Shown: one piece after another, positions 59,922 through 64,000 of the stretch
Position numbering within the stretch: position 1 is the first letter of the stretch
Layout: the number at the start of each line of letters is the position of its first letter
Source of the DNA: Taenia hydatigena
Lineage: Eukaryota > Platyhelminthes > Cestoda > Cyclophyllidea > Taeniidae
Assembly (NCBI GenBank): GCA_036345935.2
Contig: JADWOT020000010.1
Span: 9,096,455-9,160,454, forward strand
DNA: 64,000 nt
Reading direction: 5' to 3'
The notes under the pieces: generated by a model
What the model was told of the DNA's origin: nothing
The model's input: the letters and a program-made list of their open reading frames with translations, nothing else
Database searches by the model: none
Translations under genes and position numbers: made by a program

Positions 59922-60407
59922 TCGCAGTTACGTGACACAAATGCAGTGGGTGGATGCAAAAATTTGTTGTATGCTGTATTCCACTCGTGCCTTTGTAAGA
60001 AGAGAAGCTGACTTAGAGTTGAATGCACAATCAGAAGGAAATGTTTTACTAAGTGCTCTACAATTCTAACAAGAATGTCGTCAATACTCTTCGCAGTGCA
60101 TAAACCGCGTCCTATCTGATTGTGGCAGAATCATTCAACTTTTAATGCTTGGATGCAGCGCAATTGATTTGGGTCCCAATCATTCCTTTTGGCCTTCTCT
60201 CCATTATGTGGCTTATAAGTGTGGACGACCATTGCCGCATAACTAGCCTGATGGACTCGATTTTGTTAATGTAGTGGCCCACTTGACTAACTTTGAGATT
60301 CATATCAATCCAGAGAGCATAGAAGCTACAGATTCTTGTTATCTTAGGTCCTCCTAGACTTGACCGCTGCTTGTTCTGTCTCTTCCGATGTAACATCCCG
60401 GATGAGT
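59922..60407 (+). pseudogene. F-box-like copy 4, 5'-truncated
   Basis: The fragment starts inside the gene (RSYVTQMQWVDA...) and shares with copy 3 TAA at 60,067-60,069 and two later in-frame TAGs. I count about 15 differences over roughly 490 bases to copy 3, which is inverted 2.5 kb away. It ends at the same point as copy 3 (GTAACATCC). It was therefore copied from an already dead sequence. Confidence 0.75.
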
Positions 60408-60409
60408 AG

Positions 60410-60864
60410 CAATGGGTGCGACGGGTTCCATTGTAGGCGATACGGGCGATGTTGTTCTTTACGCTCTTTAGTACATATGACTGACGGCGCCTGCTATGAC
60501 AATGCAGGGCGGAATCCATCGCGTCTATCACGAAGGAGAACTGATAGATGATGGCAGTGCCGAGAAGCGTGTAGAGGTGCTTGCTTTCTTGTTCATTCAA
60601 CCTGCAGACATCTTTGCGTGCGCTATAAGCGAAATGTCTTTCACATAGGCGCTGTCTATGCTCATCAGTTTGCAGTTCAAGAGTCTTGCCAAAAGAACCG
60701 ATGATACCTGGAATGCGTGTATTAATGCCAGACAGTATGTAGCAAAATAATATGTGAAAACTGGTTGGCTTCTGGCCCACACACTTTGTGCAGAATGGGT
60801 GATTCTGTCGGTAGTACCATACAATCTTACAAAGCGCCTCTACCTCCGACTCCGTCTCTGTCAC
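60410..60864 (-). pseudogene. Possible decayed membrane-protein exon(s)
   Basis: Two overlapping minus-strand frames look protein-like. The first (60,597-60,824) is hydrophobic, with FTYYFATYCLALIHAF and VSSVLLARLL. The second continues after a CTGCAG with LNEQESKHLYTLLGTAIIYQ and then a basic run (HSRRRQS). Neither has a proper start. The order hydrophobic helix, NEQ, helix, basic loop vaguely recalls a major-facilitator transporter such as SLC46. I treat it as an unproven relic. Confidence 0.15.
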
Positions 60865-63800
60865 TGACTCTGCCTTTGACCTCTTCTATATACTGATTGG
60901 CAGTCGACGAAGCTGAACCATTGTGCCTACATTGGGAATGCAGCTGAGGTCGGATATTAAACCCATGACTCTAAGTCAATGTACTGTTTCCTCAAACCAT
61001 TGAAGCAGAAAAGAGGAATCTCACATTGTTTCCATTCACCGCCGCCATAATCAATGGATTTCCAGGTAAAGCACAGGCTTGATATTATAGTTTGGTGCCA
61101 TGGGAAGGTGACAAGTGGCAGGGCACGCTTGTTTGATGTAGCCTAATATTACCGCCTCCCTCTATGCAGTCACTGAGAATAGGTCTTAAACCAATCTAAC
61201 GAATAAGCAAGAATGTGACATTGCACCAAGCCAGCGACAGCTTACGGTCGCAGTTGTGGACCCTGCATCAGGTAACTTATGCAAAGAGAAAACAAAATCC
61301 GCATTACCTCCTCATTGTCGCCTTCTTTAGGCCTGATATGACAGGGCGAGCAGCACTTTTCGCAGAGTCATTTTTTAGCTTCCTAATCGCTTGCAATGTA
61401 CCTAAGGAAGCGTGTGAAATATCTTCCAGACGTTGGTATTGCTGTCTTTGTGTGCATTGCGACAGTCATGGAATCACAATTGCAGACAATCGGTATTCGC
61501 CAATACCTCTTTCCTCACCGAATTCACCAAAGGTTGTTTACCTGTTCTCATTTCTACAAAAAGAGAAATTAGACAAAATCGAATCAATTTGAGCTTATTT
61601 GAACCACGCTTCACCCCGCCACTTTGCTTATGCTTAATCTAGTACGACGTTTTCACTTCAGTTGTTATGCTAATGGCAGTGTCGTCCAGGTCCATACCTG
61701 AGGAGCACAATTCATTTGAAGTTTCTTTACCCCATAATAACCTGCCATTTAAAATGACCAAGCAAAAGCATCCGCGCTATGTTGCCTAATTTTTAAGTAC
61801 CATTTCCTACGATGCAAATAATCTGCTTTTTAGCATTGAGCAAGTAACAAGCAAAAAGTTTACTTAAAATGTCCCATCGAGTTAATAGAGTTGTGACGCT
61901 TGATACATCACTGATGTCGCTCGAATCTAAAGGCATTAAGTTGGACACTTCCTGTAAATCTGCACCACTTCACCATTGCCCGCCACATTAATATCGCATC
62001 GCAGACACAGTGCTTGATGGGATGTGCAGTAAACTTCGCTGTGTGAAATGCCGCTGCACTCAACTCTACTTCCAGTAGCCTCCAACGTAGGCGCCCACGT
62101 AGTAGCATTGCTGTTCATGCACCGCCTCACATCTTATCACGTTAAGATTTACTTAGTCTTTACTCGCCAAACACATTAAGAGATGTGCAGACATTTGTGG
62201 CTCGAGGGGTTTCGCTTCCACTTCACTCCACGTCCATCTGCCATGTTGGCATGTTCAGTTCCACAGGAAATACCACCAGAAGTGGTGGGAATGAATGGTG
62301 GGTGTGCATCGTGCTATAATTAAGTGTCACATCCACACAAGCCGTACTGAAGCACATGTTGTTAATGAGGGCTTTCTTAAATTATAGACTGTTGCTGAAA
62401 AGAGGCTACAGCGAGCTTTGGTGAACGAGTGTCAAACAAAACACTGCTGCCTATTGTGCTGCTTGGCTATCGTCGGCTGACTTCTACGACAGCAAGGAGT
62501 AGCGCATGAAGGGAAGTTGAGAGGTAGGGACGAAGCGAAGGAGAAGTGTGGTCGAGTGATTAAACGAGGAAGCAGTAATCCAATTTTATGCGAAGCAGGT
62601 GGCAATCGCAGCACTACTCGTGCTGATTTGAGTTGATTGAGGACAATTGGCATCGAGGCAGTGGAAATGGAATAATGGGATAACCTGCATTGGAATGTGA
62701 ACCATTTCTAATATCAGCTGGCAGAGCTCGCAACACATCCTTCAAGCGAGGATCGCTAAAGATTGCATTAGTCTGCACCACCTCTCCTCTTAAGCTAAAG
62801 CTCACACTTTAAGCATCAGTTATGCTGAATTAGAGTTTGCAAAGTGTCAGATGTCAGAACAAGTTGACATCAATGGAGTGTAATTTCAGTGGTAAGGAAC
62901 ACATTCACTTGACTGCATTGGGTTTAGTTCATGTGGCATTTCCATCAATGTGTTGCATTTCAAAAGACGTGCCTTGACAGCAGCAAACGCTGCAGTGGCT
63001 TTTACTTGGTACCCTTCATCTACACATCTTCACATGTCAATCCATGAAACACACATTATTTTACATGATTGCGTTGCACTAATCGTGTCTTGGCAATGGA
63101 CAGCAGTTGGAGCTGCATGGTGGTGTGGCAGGAGGATGGACTGTGGAGGAGAAGCACATTCTACTGCATTTGTGACTGCTATCCTGTCTTTGTTTATGTT
63201 ATTGCAAGGCAAGTCAGTTAACATCCAACAAGCTTGGAACCAGTTGCTATGACCAACTCATGTAAAATGGCGTGGATACTAATGGTGTGGGAGGTTGTTT
63301 AACAAAATGCAGCTCACTCATTCCAAAATTGGGGTTGTTAAGAGCACAAGCTCTTTGAAAGTGTGATGTGGTTGGGAGGCACCCGCTCTGATCATGGGGC
63401 ATACATCCAACTAATGGAGCTGCTGATAAATTACTCACTCGTGAAGTAGTGCTTTACAGAATTGTGAGGTAAAGCGACATCGCATGAGAAGGCAGTGCAT
63501 TTCGTAGGGGACTTAAGTACCTCTATTGCAAAGTCGCTAAATTTTAGACCGTCTTGCTTCCACTTGCACTAATTTTGGAGATCCAACGTGGTAGGAACTT
63601 TCAACTGTATCGTACATCGCCTCCACTGAGTGATTTCGTATATGTGCTATAACTGGTTGGTCGCAGAAAAGGGTAAAATGGCATTAGATGCTGAATTAAT
63701 CTGACTAAAGCTTGATGGCACATCGGTACGGGAGTTGGGCTGCTTCGTTGGATTGAAGCCCAAAGGATACTCAAACGAAGCCGTCGTTCTACCTGCCAAT

Positions 63801-63880
63801 CGGCACCTTGCTTACACTTGCGTACTTCCTTTATTTTCTTTTTCCATCTTCTACACTGACCGTTTCACCACCACTTTGAC
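60865..63880. other. Intergenic, no recognised gene
   Basis: Frames here begin at non-ATG codons or are short. A minus-strand stretch at about 62,690-62,790 reads in a protein-like way (SDPRLKDVL) but has no supporting splice pair or family match. No RNA gene or repeat is seen. Confidence 0.4.
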
Positions 63881-63884
63881 TAGC

Positions 63885-64000
63885 TGCTTAAACATTCTTC
63901 AAATCTAACAAACATTTTAAAATCAGCCACACAAAAGACTTTGCGCTGGGTTGCATACTGATCCACCGACAATGTCCTAGGCAATCACAGAGAAGAAATC
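63885..64000 (+). repeat. Repeat C, copy 2, running off the window
   Basis: This is a direct match to 48,620-48,745, cut by the window edge. Confidence 0.65.

Noticed and set aside
61215..61592. A 125-codon + strand frame
   Set aside because: It starts at GTG, has no domain and no duplicate; length is within chance for this window.
62690..62805. Frame with SDPRLKDVL resembling part of glutaminase
   Set aside because: The match is a few residues only; there is no ATG, no splice pair and no other glutaminase block.

Overview
This window is eukaryotic, from an animal. It has GT-AG introns, a prohormone-convertase gene, a Golgi GT14 glycosyltransferase gene, low gene density and many decayed duplicates. 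By inference it is a parasitic flatworm, perhaps a tapeworm: GC looks to be in the low-to-mid 40s percent and introns are short to moderate. No marker gene proves the phylum. The only assembly gap is 100 N at 33,416-33,515.

Layout. 1-21 kb is a mosaic of nested direct and inverted duplications (called R1-R5 here) with no recognisable complete gene. Some copies carry exon-like reading frames that end at conserved splice donors. 21-25.3 kb is unremarkable. 25.3-27.65 kb is a block with about 70-83% purines on the + strand in sampled lines, followed by a GC-richer block ending in a (CAAA)n tract. 28.6-33.4 kb shows nothing recognisable. 33.5-40 kb holds two dispersed repeat families (A and B) with degraded reading frames.

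40-46 kb is the gene island, all on the minus strand. First comes the 5' part of a PC2-type prohormone convertase, with an in-frame stop before its catalytic serine. Next is a two-exon core-2-type beta-1,6-N-acetylglucosaminyltransferase (GT14), with an altered catalytic motif. 46.5-47.8 kb is the second copy of repeat B.

49-60.4 kb holds a small family of single-exon F-box-like genes. One is intact (minus strand, 49,096-50,067). One copy on the facing arm of a roughly 8-kb inverted repeat has two stops. Two further fragments share the same three stop codons and are about 97% alike, so they were duplicated after inactivation. The rest of the window to 64 kb has no gene I recognise.

The genes do not form a pathway. 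The common theme is recurrent segmental and inverted duplication followed by decay. PC2 would act in the neurosecretory pathway, the GT14 enzyme in the Golgi, and the F-box-like protein possibly as a ubiquitin-ligase adaptor.
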